DNA from: Castanea sativa
Lineage: Eukaryota; Streptophyta; Magnoliopsida; Fagales; Fagaceae
Assembly: GCF_040712315.1 (NCBI RefSeq)
Contig: NC_134015.1
Location: 49,197,964-49,261,963 of the forward strand
DNA length: 64,000 bases
Reading direction: 5' to 3'
The stretch's first letter is position 1. The number at the start of each line of letters is the position of its first letter. Shown here piece after piece: positions 46,467-59,127 of this stretch. The position numbers and the translations under genes were made by a program. The notes below the pieces were generated by a model that saw only the letters and a list, made by a program, of their open reading frames with translations, ran no database searches and was not told the origin of the DNA.

Positions 46467-47770
46467 AAACTACATATTTGGTCCTTAACTTTTATGTTCT
46501 TTGTCAATTTGATCCCTAACGTTTCAAATATATTAATTTAGTCCCTAATCTTTTGATATTGTGTCAAAAAGATCCTTACCATTAAGTGGTAAATGAAAAA
46601 GATGCAGCTGATGGTCTTATTAAAATATTATTTTTTTGCCACATAGCCTGCCACGTGGGCTTCATTAAATATTAAAAAATTACACATCGAAAATTTGAGG
46701 AAATCTCTCTCCCCCCCTCTCTCTCTCTCTCTAAAGTAAAGACTCAAGGCTCAAGCCACTGCTCGTTGATGGTCACCAAATTTATTTATATTTCTGTTTC
46801 ATTTACCCGTAGCATTTTTCTTTTCTTTCTCCATTTTCATTTCAAGCTCACAATCTTTGGTGAAACCTCTCTCTCTCACCTATGCTTTGTTTTTTGGGCC
46901 TTTTTGTTTCTTTGACCTTGAACCACAACAGAGCTTCACCATTTTTGACAACCAAAAGGACTCCACAATGTCTGAAGGATAAAACAAAGACTAATTAGTT
47001 GCCCACTACACTCCTAAGCAAAAGACCCGATAGAATCAAATTGAAAAAAAAATATATAAATACTGAAACTAACTTAACACTTCTAGCAAATCCCACAATA
47101 TTTTTGTTATTCTTTTGTTAAGATATTCAGTTATATATCTTGACAAGAATAACATAAATATTTCAAGTTTTTTTTTTTTTTTTGGAGCAAATAAAATATT
47201 TCAAGTTTGGAACAATGAGTCGATGACAATGTGCCTCCTGTTAAGACTCAAACTATGGACAAACTTCACTCGCTATAGAAGAAGTCTGCACCCACCATAT
47301 GAGAGTTTACAAAATCTTCTCAAAACTCAACGGTCTCCACCTCTCAATCTTCTTGCCGTTGATGCTAAGTTTGCCACTAGTCCGCTGTAGACTAAGTGGG
47401 TCACTATTAGTGTGAGACTGCCTACCTACCTCTTCGTGCTCTTATCGTGGGACTACGGATTTCAATCCCAAATGTGTCTAACAAATTTCATTTGTGAGTT
47501 AGGGATTTATTCCAAAAATTACTTACTGGTTTTTTATTTTATTTAAATTTTAGATTGTGCTGACATGTTAGTCTTGGCGGCAGTCAATGTGGTAATAAAA
47601 TATTTTTTTATTTTGGCTGTTTGTCACATCAGCAATTTTTATTCAAGAGATAACGATAAATATTAAATTGACACAATACTAAAAGGTTAAGGACTAAATT
47701 GACACAATTGAAAAGCTAGAGCCTAAATTGAAATATGATGTAATGGATAAGAACAAAATATGTAATTTAC
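46464..47770. mobile_element. MULE-like element with long degenerate TIRs
   Basis: The left end reads GTAAACTACATATTTGGTCC and continues to CCCTAA blocks. The right end is its approximate inverse, ending CAAAATATGTAATTTAC, with TTAAGGACTAAATTGACAC inside. The arms extend about 200 bp. No TSD is readable because the left edge is a TA microsatellite. Internal sequence has CT microsatellite and no transposase. A second right-end fragment is at 48600-48685. Confidence 0.6.
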
Positions 47771-47791
47771 CTCTATTTTTTTAATTTTTAT

Positions 47792-48572
47792 TGTAAGTGC
47801 ACAATTTGTACCCGGACCCATCTGCGTGATGAGTTTAGACCCAAAAAGCCTTATACAATCAAATTTGTAGAGCGTGGGCTTGAAACCTAAGTTGTAAGGA
47901 TATTAGATAACAAGTATAGTGGGTTAGATTGCCAACACATGCATAATGAAATAGTTTTTCTAACGAAAACTCTCCTTGGACTACAGCCGAGAATGTCTTA
48001 TATTGCTCTTTATCCTTTCTACAATAGATTACAGTTGAAGATAATATATCCAATGTTTTTCTCTTCCTTTTTTCCCCCCTCCTTATTGAATGCCTATCTT
48101 CTCCTTTTATATCTCCTTTCCGCTTCCCTCCATCTTCCACGTATGATACAGTTCACTAAATCAGATACTTGTCTTATCCACCACTCTCTTGAAATCTTCA
48201 AATAATAGCTGTAGGGCTGATCACTACTATTAAGAGGTTATTTCCCCATTAATGCGGCCAAAAAGGTAGATGTAGAGTCTTTAATGCAGTAGTATCAGCT
48301 TTTTCCTTGATATTTCTCATTTGTCCTTCCTCTATATAGTTTTGTAAAATGTATCTCCACCCAACAGACCTTCCAAAACTTCCTTCCAAACATCTTGATG
48401 CGTCATACAATCTTCACCTGACTTAACCGAGGAGATGTCCCTCCTTGGACGACCCCTATCAACTTTTCTAACAATAGTTTGCTTATGGGCTTCAAAGCTC
48501 TGTTCAGACAAGTAAATACCCCTAAATTAGGCCCAAGGCCCAAAAGTGTATTCTGACCATTCTGCCCCTACA
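47792..48572. repeat. Second solo LTR with 5-bp TSD
   Basis: 781 bp starting TGTAAGTGCACAATTTG and ending TCTGCCCCTACA, flanked by TTTAT (47787-47791 and 48573-48577). No internal region is adjacent. Orientation is not determined. It abuts the right end of the MULE-like element. Confidence 0.85.
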
Positions 48573-48856
48573 TTTATAAAGTGAGATCTATTTTTATAAT
48601 TATAAAGCATCATTATTTTGACAAAAAAATTAAAATATGATGTAAAGAATAAGAACTAAATATGTAATTTACCTCATTTTTTAATTTTTATAAAGTGAGA
48701 GGTGTAGTTCCCCAATGCGGAATAAAACCATGAGGGTCTTCACTCAAAGCGAACAATGACTTTTAAGGGAGCTCACCCCTCCGCATAAACATTTTAAATA
48801 TTTCATCTCCTATCTACGAATAATTAAAAAAGAAAAGAAAAAAAGAACACATACCA

Positions 48857-48929
<73 letters not shown>

Positions 48930-48992
48930 TCACATTTTAAAAAAAACTATCAATTTACATATATGTACCCAAGGTTAATTAATGTAAGTAGG

Positions 48993-49081
<89 letters not shown>

Positions 49082-50358
49082 CAACAACAACAAAAAAAAA
49101 ACTATCAATTTACATATATGTACCCAAGGTTAATTAATGTAAGTAGGTCATATGTTACATCATTACATGAGGTATCACTTCAAGAAAAAGAGCATGAGAA
49201 CACTTGCCTCCAAAAAACCAACGCAACCTACAAGCTACACCATCATTCCAGTACGTTTTACTTGAATCAATGATTCATTATAAAGTGTCAACAAAGGATA
49301 GAATTTAAAAAGACCAATTGTCCCAAAAAAATATATTTTATTCTAACTAAACAGCTAATTAAATCAGGGGTAAAGTAGTCATTCCACTAGCAAGTTATTT
49401 ATTAATTAATGTAATGTCTCTCAAGTCACAATGACCTATTATTTTTCCTCTTTCTCACTCTCCAATATGAAGCTCCAAAAGATTGGAGAGTACGATGAAG
49501 GAAAGGAGAATGTGACTCAGAAGCTGCTATTCTAGCTATCCTTTTGTTCACTGGTTCTGGTTTAACACAAGTTATGGTTATTATTATTACATTCGAAAAG
49601 CTAGTATTGCCATATTTCACTTTCCTTAGTGGGAAAAGAAATGATTATCTAAGAATAAAGAAAAAGGGAATTACAACTAGCATCAATAATTTTTTGTCAT
49701 TTGGAACTAAAAGTGAGGTATTAGATGCCAAACATATACTTAGCGTGAGAAGTGTTTATTTAGTTTTTTACTGAAAATCTTTTGCTTAAAGTGTACTAAA
49801 GTATATCTATACTTTGGTAAAGAAATAAAATAAAATAAAATAAAAATAAAGTTTTAAGAAGTTATACATAAAAGCTAAAAGCTAAAACCTAAAACCTAAA
49901 ACCTAAAACCTAAAACCTGAACTTATAAATTGATTCCTGACAAACATGAAGTTATAAGCAATAAGTTGAACTTAATGTATCATATGATATTTCGCTTGTT
50001 TGGAATGTACTCATAAGCTAGCTTATTGTTTATTTTATTTTATACTATTTGCGAGTTCCAAATGATCATTTACTTATTTTATTTAATTTTTACTTATTTT
50101 TCCTACTATTTTTGGATTGCACGTGAATCATCTATTTATTTTTCGTTCATTTACTTTATACCTACAATACTTTTAATAAAATGCTAGATAAACTGTCCCC
50201 AACTAAAAACGATTATGAATGTCACAAACAAATTTAGCACGTGTCATTCATATTCAACTTCTACATGATTTTAAATTTCAAATAAAATAGTCTTTTGAAA
50301 TGAAAATTGGCCAAGAGATTGTAGTACGGAATAGAAAATTTTATCTTTCAGAGATTAT
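48573..50358. other. Non-coding stretch with duplicated CT/TA microsatellites
   Basis: 48600-48685 repeats the right end of the upstream MULE. 48862-48960 and 48998-49145 are a duplication: (CT)n(TA)n, then TATCAATTTACATATATGTACCC and TTAATTAATGTAAGTAGGT. A (CCTAAAA)n tract of five to six units lies at 49876-49917. No gene recognised. Confidence 0.6.
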
Positions 50359-51528
50359 GGGGCTGTTTGGATTTATGTTTTCCATTCCCATAACTCTTTT
50401 TCCATCACCTATAACTCAAAATAAGTGGGACCCACAAAAAAAAAGTCTGTTTGGATTTGTTTCCTGTTTTTGTTTCCATCACTCAATTCTCTGATTTTTT
50501 AGCGATGAGTTATGGAAATTGAAAACACATTTTGGGTGTTTTCAGTTTCCAAAACTCTGTTTTCAATGGCAATTATGTAAATAAACCTACACTGAGGGAC
50601 CACTAGTCTAGTCAGCCGCAACTTTTGACCATTTTTTTTTTCTCATTGGGTTCAGTGAGGTGTTCTTCTTCTTCTTCCTTTTTTTTTGGGTTCTTCATCA
50701 CAGAATTTTTTGGTCTTCGCTGCACTCCATGACGCCCAGAAAACCCAGATTTTTTCAAGTCTCAAAAAACCCGGATTTAGCACCAAATAGAAACGAACAA
50801 AACCCACTAAAATTAAAATTAGAAATCTAAATATCTAAAGTCAAACCCACTTGAATTCAATCAAGATCAACATCAAAATTTAACATCAAAATCCGTAATC
50901 CAAACTCAAAGTTTATTATAGATTATTTGGGCACAGATCTTTGGCAGAAAATTTGCTTCATATGAAGTCAGACCCACTTAAATTTGCCTCTCACCTAGCA
51001 AAATCTTTGGCAGAAAATTCACGAGCTGAGCAAGGGAGAGATCCGAAGAGTGCCTCGGTTTTGGCTAGGCTTCTCGGTGTCTGATGGGTTTCGACTGGGC
51101 TGGGGTTCTTCGAATAGGACACCTTTTCTTCAGCTGTGAAGAAATGGAACTCCAAACGTACCACTTGAGAGATGATGAGGAAGAGAAAAAGTAATACAAA
51201 TGGAGCAAATTTATTTTAGGTTAAGAGAGGTGGATGAGAGGAGTAAAGGAGGTTGCTGGAGTAATGGTTGAGAAGAGAGAAGAAGCACCGTTGTGAAGAG
51301 TTAGAAAGAAAGAAAGAAAGAAGAAAAAATTAGAAAAAATAAAAGGCTCTGACACTCAGCTTAGGTGTGGGACCTACAAAAAGGTCGAAATTTTTGAGTG
51401 ATGTAAAGTGAAAACAAAAAACCAAACGGGTGTTATTGTGAAATTGGGGTATTTTAAGTGATGAGTGACGAAAATTGAGTGAGGAGTGATGAGTGATGAG
51501 TGATGGGAAAAAAAAAACCAAACAGCCC
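50359..51528. mobile_element. Non-autonomous TIR element with gene-like interior
   Basis: 1170 bp with ends GGGGCTGTTTGG and CCAAACAGCCC and a 3-bp TAT duplication. The left arm has CATCACTCAATTCTC and the right arm inverted GTGATGAGTGATG repeats. The interior (50640-51300) is less AT-rich and has no recognised domain; it might be captured host UTR. Confidence 0.65.
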
Positions 51529-51988
51529 TATATTTTTTGTTGGCGTGATTCTTCTCGGTCCCATTTGTGCCATTATTGTTGGGAAAAAAATTTACACAAA
51601 GACTCTGGGCCTCATGGTGGAACCATGCTCATCCGTTTTGTGAAAGCTTAGAGTAGTGCTCCGTGACTACCTTAAGAGTTGTTTTTCTTGTTGTATGGAA
51701 GTTTTCTTCCTTTTTAGGTCCCCACTCCCCACTTCCAGTCAATGATACCATCCATCAAGGACATAACACATTTTTCTTTATGTTTTAATTTTTCGCAATC
51801 GATTGGTGAAAAATGGTACCCCTATCACATTCTACAGTACGAAGATGGTGAAAGTGAAACAGAATAACCTTAATTACAAAACTCACAATGTTTGCAAGAA
51901 TCAAGACTCTGCCGAGATTTAATGGAGATTTCTCAAATAATTGTCCCTATCCTGCAAGAAATCTCTGCAATGTATAAGTATAGAATAA
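51529..51988. other. Unassigned intergenic DNA
   Basis: No ORF of note and no repeat structure seen. Confidence 0.4.
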
Positions 51989-51996
51989 CCACCAAA

Positions 51997-52861
51997 CAGG
52001 GGCGGCCAACAAATTTTGAAGCGGAAGGCGATATATTTAAATAAGGCTTTTTTGTTATCACTTAAATAATATTTAACTAGTATTTAATACCATAATTTTT
52101 TATAACAAAAATCTATTCCTCTTATTTTGTAATATGCCTTTTTTTTTTTTTAATGCTAAAGCTATAACAAATTTTACTAAAAAAAATACTTTCAAACGAT
52201 GTAGAAATGAATGCGATTAGCAACATTTCAAGAAGATAATAAACAAGCATTTGAATGAATGATGTTAGGGATATTATAAATTTTATAACGTAAGGCTTAC
52301 AAAGATGTATCATTAATCACAAAAAATAATTCAAAATTGCATTTAATAGGTTATTGACGCCCACATATCATATTAATTGTAAAGTTTGCAAGTAAAATTA
52401 ATAATGTTTCTAGCATTTTTATATCTGAATTATTTCTTGTGATTAGTGACACATATATTTGTAAGGGAAAATGCTAGAGATACAAATTCTTTTACAAAAA
52501 CTTTTATAAATTGATGATGTGGTGAATGATTATTGATAAATAAAAAAGTGATGTTATCAGGTGGGTCCAGATGAGAACCAGTAAGAAGTTAGCTACAACA
52601 ACAGTTTTTAAAAATGTTGTAAAATAGTTTGTAAAACTATAGCATTACTCTATTTTTAAGACTCATGTATTTAAAGTTGTATTATCTCTAGTATTATTCA
52701 ATACTTTGGGACTTCTTAAAACTAGAGGAAAATTATAAAACTAATTTTTTTCCCAATATCTCCAAATTTTTTTTAAATATATCAATTTTTGACTTAAAAT
52801 TTGTGGCCTTCTTATAGTAGGGGCCCTAGGCGGTGGCCTAAGTGGCCTAGGGCCAACCTTG
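51997..52861. mobile_element. hAT element with 8-bp TSD
   Basis: 865 bp starting CAGGGGCGGCCAAC and ending GGGCCAACCTTG. Perfect 8-bp TSD CCACCAAA at 51989-51996 and 52862-52869. A MITE-like foldback (about 52470-52650) is nested inside. No transposase. Confidence 0.85.
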
Positions 52862-53042
52862 CCACCAAATGGTACGAGTATCAATGTCACCATAAAGGAG
52901 ATAAGATAAAGACGAGTACGACAATCTTTACGATGGCTATCCAGAGAATATCACAGATATTTTGAATTTATATTAACCTTTCCATGCTATATTCCTATTC
53001 CTTGAAGTTAATTTTTTTTTTTTTTGATAATCTGCAAATCCA

Positions 53043-54220
53043 TTAAACAGAAAAGGAACAAACAGAGGAGTCTCCCTTACAAACCGCCTCAAGGGAGGGA
53101 GGGAGACATCCATCATTAAAACAAAAATCAAAATTGGAGTCCAAGGCAAATTTAGCAGTTTCATGGGCTGCTGAATTGCCAAGTCTTTGAACCCAACTGA
53201 ACTTCACATCAGTAAAATGAGAAACAAGACTATGAACATTACAGATAGAGGTGGCTGAATGCCAATCAGGGATAAGCTCAGGATCAGACACTGCATCTAT
53301 ACAACTTTTAGCATCCCCCTCGACTATGACAGTTCTCCATTGCTCTTGGATTGCTAGCTTTACTGCCCATAGGAGTGCTTCGGCTTCTGCTTGTGCTGGA
53401 CTGCATAAGTGATGTCCTATACCCCTCAAGAACAGGACCTCACCACGATGGTCCCTAGCCACAACCGCTAATGCAGACCTGGAGCTATTTAGTGCAGCAT
53501 CCACATTAACTTTTATCCAACCTTGAGGAGGAGGGGTCCATCTTACCGAAACTTGTTCTGTTGGAGGTTGGGAGGCCGATGATAACACCTTTAACATCCC
53601 AAGGAATTTTGTTTGGACATTTTGCTTGGCCTTGAGGACATCGGCTTTTCCATCTTGGAACTGTATAAGGTTCCTCGTCTGCCATATCTCGTCTACAATG
53701 AGTGCCATGTTAAGGGAGATCTGCCACTGTTCATGAGCTGGAATCGGGGACTTAGGAGGTGTCAAGATGATTTTGATAATATCCTCATTTGAATTAATAG
53801 AAGCAGCATCTATTCTGAGACCCCAGCAAGCTGCTGCCCATAGAGCTCTTGCAAAATTGCATTCAAAGAACAGATGTGTGCTAGTCTCTTCCCCTAAATT
53901 ACACAGCGAGCAGGTTGGGTCAATATGCGGAATTCTCCTTTGTAGATTGGCTTTAGTAGAATTGCGTTAGCTCCAATTCTCCAAATAAGCAATTTGAGGC
54001 GCTTAGGGAACTTGGCCTTCCACAACTTTGACCAATGTGTTTGGGATTGATCATTGCTAGTGGAATGATTGAAGGCAACATTGTAGACGGATTTGACAGA
54101 AAAGACACCTTTGGAGTCAAGTAGCCAAATAAGCCTATCTTGCTTTGGAGTAGCAGGTATAGGAATGGTGAGAATTGCATTGGCATCAATATGGTTGAAA
54201 AGTTCTCTTACCATTCCTAC
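53043..54220 (-). pseudogene. LINE ORF2, zf-RVT and RNase H part
   Basis: After the TGA the frame continues FSVKSVYNVAF, KLWKAKFPKRLKLLIWRIG. A frameshift near 53960 leads into CSLCNLGEETSTHLFFECNF, the zf-RVT motif. The C-terminal 240 codons (53765-53043) are an intact RNase H domain: GWIKVNVDAALN, AEAEALLWAVKLAI, VEGDAKSC and SWVQRLGNSAAHETAKFA provide the D-E-D residues. Confidence 0.88.
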
Positions 54221-54223
54221 TTT

Positions 54224-55909
54224 TCATGATCTGGAGGTGGAGTCAATGAGCTGAGCAGCTTTGATGTGGAAGTGTTTGTATTCCTCTACTCTTGGATGAG
54301 GCTTGAAGTTAGCAATCCATGGTACGCATGGATCAGTCCATATATCAATAGACTTTCCATCACCAAGCAAGAAGCATGCGCCTTTCTCTATCAGATTTTT
54401 TGCAGCTTCTATCGCTCTCCAAGTGGGGGAAGCTGACTTAACAGGTTCTTCCGAGACCCAGTTATTGCTTACCTTGTACTTGGTTCGCAAGATTTCCATG
54501 CATAAGTTCTGTTTCCCAGAAACCACCATCCATGCCAGCTTAGCTAGTAATGCTGAATTAACCTCCTTTGCCTTTTTAAAACCGAGTCCACCTTGCCTCT
54601 TAGGACGACATAACCTGTCCCAGGCATTCCATGCAATAAACCTGCTATCCTTGTCTTTGGGTTTCCACCAAAATCTCCTCGATAGGGCATCTAGCTTGTC
54701 ACAGTTTTTAGAAGGCACATTGAAAGAGGATAGCGTGTAGTTAGGGATGGCTTGTGCAACCGAAATAATTAGAGTGCATCTACCAGCCCAGGAAAGACAT
54801 CGGCTTCTCCAGCCGAACAACTTAGCTTCTAGCTTATCTTCAAGAAATTTGAAGTCTTTAGATGGAGATCTGGATAGGAATAAAGGTGCGCCAAGATACA
54901 CCGCGTCTTTTTTCAGTTTTTTCATTTGGAGCTGCTGCTTTATGGCTCGTCTAACACTATCTGTAGTGTGTTTGGAAAAGAAAATTCCAGACTTACATCT
55001 GCTAATGCTTTGGCCAGACCATATGCAGTACTTGTCTAGGCAACTGGATAGTATCCTAGCATCGTTCCTAGTTGCCTTAGAGAACAGCACGATGTCATCC
55101 GCATACATCACGTGCGTTACTGCTGGACTCCTTGTACTTGCTTTGGTACTGCTAATGTTCCCAGTGACAAGCTCCCTATTAAGCATTCTAGACAGCACTT
55201 CCTGGCCCCAAATAAAGGGATACGGAGAGAGTGGATCGCCTTGCCTCAGACCTCTGCTAGGTTTGAACTGCTCAGACTTACCTCCATTAACAAGCACCTC
55301 AAAGGAGACAGAAGAGATACATGCAACAACCCAGTTGACAAAAGTATCATTAAAGCCCAAGTTCAAAAGCACAGTTTGGATAAACCTCCAATTTATTCTG
55401 TCATAGGCTTTTTGAAGATCAATCTTGACAGCCATGAAACCTGATTTAACTTTTCTGACCTTGAAGCTATGCAGCAACTCATGAACCACAACTTGGTTTT
55501 CTGCAATCCATCTCCCCGGGATGAAAGCAGATTGGCAAGGGGAAATGATCTTGTGTAAAAGCGGTCTAAGTTTTGCCACAAGTAACTTGGATATGATCTT
55601 ATAAACTACGTTGCAGAGACTTATGGGCCGGAAGTTGTTAACCGAGGAAGGGTTTGGGGTTTTTGGGATTAGGATGATGAGGGAGCTATTAACCTGATGA
55701 GACATTCTACCATTTTCAAAGAAGGAAGTAACTGCTCGGATAACTGTTTCACCAACAATGGGCCAAAATTCTTTGTAGAAGAGCGCTGGGAATCCATCAG
55801 GGCCAGGAGCTTTTATGTCATGCATCTGGAATAAGGTATCCTTTATTTCCTCTGGAGAAGGTATACTTTTGAGAGTAGTATTTTCCTCCTCAGATATGCA
55901 ATTCGGCAT
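54224..55909 (-). pseudogene. LINE ORF2, reverse transcriptase part
   Basis: A 561-codon open stretch with LINE RT motifs in order: KAPGPDGFPALFYKEFW, LIILIPKTPNPSSVNNFRPI, SPCQSAFIPGR, MAVKIDLQKAYDRINW, GLRQGDPLSPY and the catalytic MYADD at about 55095. The thumb region VYLGAPLFLSRSP and a zf-RVT linker follow. It is bounded by TAG at 55922-55924 and TGA at 54221-54223, both in the same frame as the flanking coding sequence. Confidence 0.9.
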
Positions 55910-56001
55910 AAGGTTATCTAGCTACTCAGGGAATGCTACATCCTCTTCCGTAAACATTTTCTTGAAGGAGGAGTAAAATAGCTTCCTGATCTGATTTGAA
56001 C

Positions 56002-57160
56002 TTATACCCACTGACCCTCCTCCGACTTAATCGCATCAATGCTATTACGCCTTCTTCTGATTATGGTAGAGAGATGGAAGAATTTTGTATTTTTGTCCCC
56101 TTCCTTCAGCCACAACTCCCTTGATTTCTGCTTCCATAGGATTTCACTTCTCATTAACCACTCAGATAGCTCTAATTGCAGTGCTTCCTCAATTCTGCCA
56201 TTTTCCTCCGAAGGGGACTTTCTTTGGACCTCATTAATATTCTTCATGAGTCGATTGATCCTATCCTGACAATTCCCAAACACTTCGTTGTTCCATTTGC
56301 GAAGCGCTTCCCTAGTTGCATCTTGCTTTTTATACAACTTAGAGAAAGCAGAGTTACTTGAAACACTCGCCCATGCCTTTTCCACAACCGAGTTACATCC
56401 ATTATCTCTAATCCAGGCAGCTTCAAACCGAAAAGGGCGATGGGCGAAGCTGTCATCTGGGTTTACGTTAAGCAGGATAGGTGTATGATCAGACTTAATC
56501 GCACCCAAATGAGATATAGTAGCTTTAGGGAAGGCTAGCCTCCACGATATGCTGGCAATGCCTCTGTCCAATCTTCTTTTAATAGCAGAGCTTCCCCATC
56601 TTCCTCTAGCCCACGTGAATGAATTGCCCGAATAGTCCCAGATCAACTGCTCCAAATTCAAAAATAAGTTCTTTCAAGTAATTGGTGGCTGAGGAACCAG
56701 CTCCACCTTTCTTTCCTCCAAGAATTTCCTCATCATTTGTGGTGAAATTAAAATCACCTAAGCATACCCAAGGGAGTTCGCACGACTCCAAAAACGCCAT
56801 AAGATTCCCCTAAGCCTTTTGCTTTTTTGACGGGTAAGGAGGACCATAGAAACCTACCAGGAGCCAACTGCAGACAGCATCAGAGACCTTGATAGCTATC
56901 AGATTTTTATTGAACTCCACCTGATGACACATGAGTCCGGACTTCCACATAACACACATACCACCTGCAGTGCCCTTAGCATCTACCATACACATATCAG
57001 AAAATTTTATTGAATTCATAACATGGACCATCCTAGAGGCCAATGCCTTAGTTTCACAGAGAAATATAACATCAGGGCTATTCCCTTTTATTTGAGCCTT
57101 AAGGGCTCTGACTGTCGCGGCATTGCAGATGCCGTGACAGTTCCAGCCAAGGACCTTCAT
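56002..57160 (-). pseudogene. LINE ORF2, endonuclease part
   Basis: APE-type endonuclease beginning MKVLGWNCHGICN. Catalytic-type motifs are FLCETK, WLLVGFYGPPY, CLGDFNFTTNDEE and, after the frame change, IKSDHTPILL. Lesions are TAG at 56810-56812 (where a Trp would fit), a frameshift near 56640 and another near 56003. Downstream is the linker to the RT. Confidence 0.85.
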
Positions 57161-58610
57161 GGAGCTGTTGGGGGCTTGATAAGGCCCGCCTCCTCGGCCA
57201 CAGTAGAAACAATAGAGCATGAAGCATCATAGTTGGGAACAATTGGGGAAAAAGTAACATCCCTGAAAATGGGGTTGGATGATTCAACATACTCACCTTG
57301 AAAGTCGGTGGTCTCTATACCCGAAGCAACTTGCCTTTCCTTAAGGACGAGAAGCTCAACGTCAGCTTTGGGATTGAATTTCACCGATTCTGGATCAAGG
57401 GCATCAGCTATTTTGATTCTTTTGGAGTGTAGAACAGGTTCTTGCCGAGACTCCTTCCTTTTCAAAGATGGGTTGGTAGAGGTATGATCATCTTAACATG
57501 GTTGAGGCGGTGTGATCAGACGTTGGAGATGGGATTTTAGGTTTGGTAGTGTGTGTAGTTGATTTGGTGTGACTGAGTTAGGGTCAAGATTATTTATGTG
57601 GCTTGGCTTTACCGGTTGGACATTAGGGCTTGAAAGGCTGTTTATTTTTAGGCCTAAAAAGGGTGGGTCAAATCCAGGTGGGAAAGGTGACTCGGTGTCC
57701 TCAGGGGTCACTGTGAGGGAACAAAGGTTTTGGGCTCGTGATGGGAGTTGGGCTTTAGGCAATATATGGGCTTTTGGAGAGGCTTGGCAAATATTCTCAG
57801 TGTTTGGGTTGACATTGCTGATGTGTTTGGATGAGCTTGCATGATTGTTGGTCCCCACCACAGTACCATTGCCTCTGGAGGCTGCGTTGTAGTGCGCTGT
57901 CACGTTGGTGTCGTACTCCTGAGGTGCGCGTCCATCCCTTGGAGCGTGATTTTTGTCCTGGCTCGCTGACGTGGCCTTGCTAGCTGGTGCCACCAGGATA
58001 GGGTCGGTTATGTTTGAATTTGCTCCGGTGGGAGAGATTGGTGGTGAAAGGCGGCTGATATTAAGGAAAATTTCTGGAGGCGTCGAGCTGTTCTCCGCTT
58101 TCAACCAAGATCCAGATGCAATGAAATCATGCCCAAACGGATTACGGATGAGGAAGGGCTTTCCTTGGCAAACATGCGTCTCATGACCAATAATACCGCA
58201 TCGATAACAGACATTTGCTAGCTTCTCATACCTCAAGCTAATCCACAGATGGGGAAGGTTGTCCCTTGGGAGGAAGATGCCAGGCATAAGGGGTTGTAGG
58301 AGTTCGACCTCAACTTGAATACGAGTAAACCGTTTCCACGCGCCGCCATTTTCGCCAGCAAGGTCTATCTCTATAACTTTACCAGCCTTTTCCCCCTATC
58401 TTCCGGAGATTACTAGGTGACCTCCATAGCATAGGTAGACCATGAACCTGTACCCAGAAAGTTGAAGTTGCAAAAGGAACTTCTTGCCAATCTAGAGCCG
58501 GGTCCCACTGTTTTAACACTAGGTGACCACCTCTAACCGACCACGGCCTTCTGCGAAAGGCATTGGCCATATCTGCTTCATGGTTGAAGTGAAACATGAA
58601 GGTATTGGAG
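57157..58610 (-). pseudogene. LINE ORF1 (DUF4283 and zinc knuckle)
   Basis: Nucleic-acid-binding gag-like protein of plant L1 elements. The visible N-terminal part has FNHEADMANAFRRRPWSVRG and FWVQVHGLP. A frameshift near 58390 (G/A run) breaks it. The next part has NLPHLWISLRYEKLANVCYR with a CCHC knuckle CYRCGIIGHETHVC. A low-complexity S/P/N-rich tail follows with a TAA at 57493-57495. The natural stop TGA at 57157-57159 overlaps the ORF2 ATG as ATGA. Confidence 0.8.
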
Positions 58611-58655
58611 ACCAGCCTTTCATATCCGGGTTAGTCGTCTGGATTGAAGTTAATT

Positions 58656-59078
58656 AATTATAGTTGAAAAGATAATACTATTTCTATTACATTAACTGTT
58701 ACAATTATATGATGAATTGATGATGATTGAATTTAATTGAAAAACTTAGAATATAGTGAACTATATTCGTGTGTCCTATCTTTTACAAAAAGGTCCGAGA
58801 AAATATAATTTAAAGTTAATATTATAAAAATCCATAATGTAATGTAGTAATTCAAAGTGTCGTGATAAAAGGTTATTTACCAACAAAAAAAAACAAAAAC
58901 AAAAGGTTAAAATCATGTGCAATATGATCTAACTAATATATATTTTTATTAATGGATGATTATTGTTAGAGAGAGAGAGAGATTACGTTGTTCAACACAA
59001 CACCTACGTCCACAACAAAATATACTTGGACTTGGTGTTACATCTTTAACAATCTTACATTTGGTTTAACTTGAACCC

Positions 59079-59127
<49 letters not shown>

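Larger units (their letters stand above)
53014..58643 (-). mobile_element. L1-type LINE, 5'-truncated
   Basis: 5.6 kb on the minus strand, flanked by a 12-bp direct repeat TTGAAGTTAATT (53002-53013 and 58644-58655). The 3' end, at the left, has a poly-A tail seen as poly-T at 53012-53025. Order on the minus strand: ORF1 with a DUF4283-type region and CCHC knuckle, then ORF2 with endonuclease, reverse transcriptase, zf-RVT and RNase H. The 5' end lies inside ORF1, as expected for abortive reverse transcription. At least eight lesions make it inactive. Confidence 0.92.

Noticed and set aside
54303..55444. Plus-strand ORFs of 110-219 codons
   Set aside because: Antisense shadows of the LINE reverse transcriptase.
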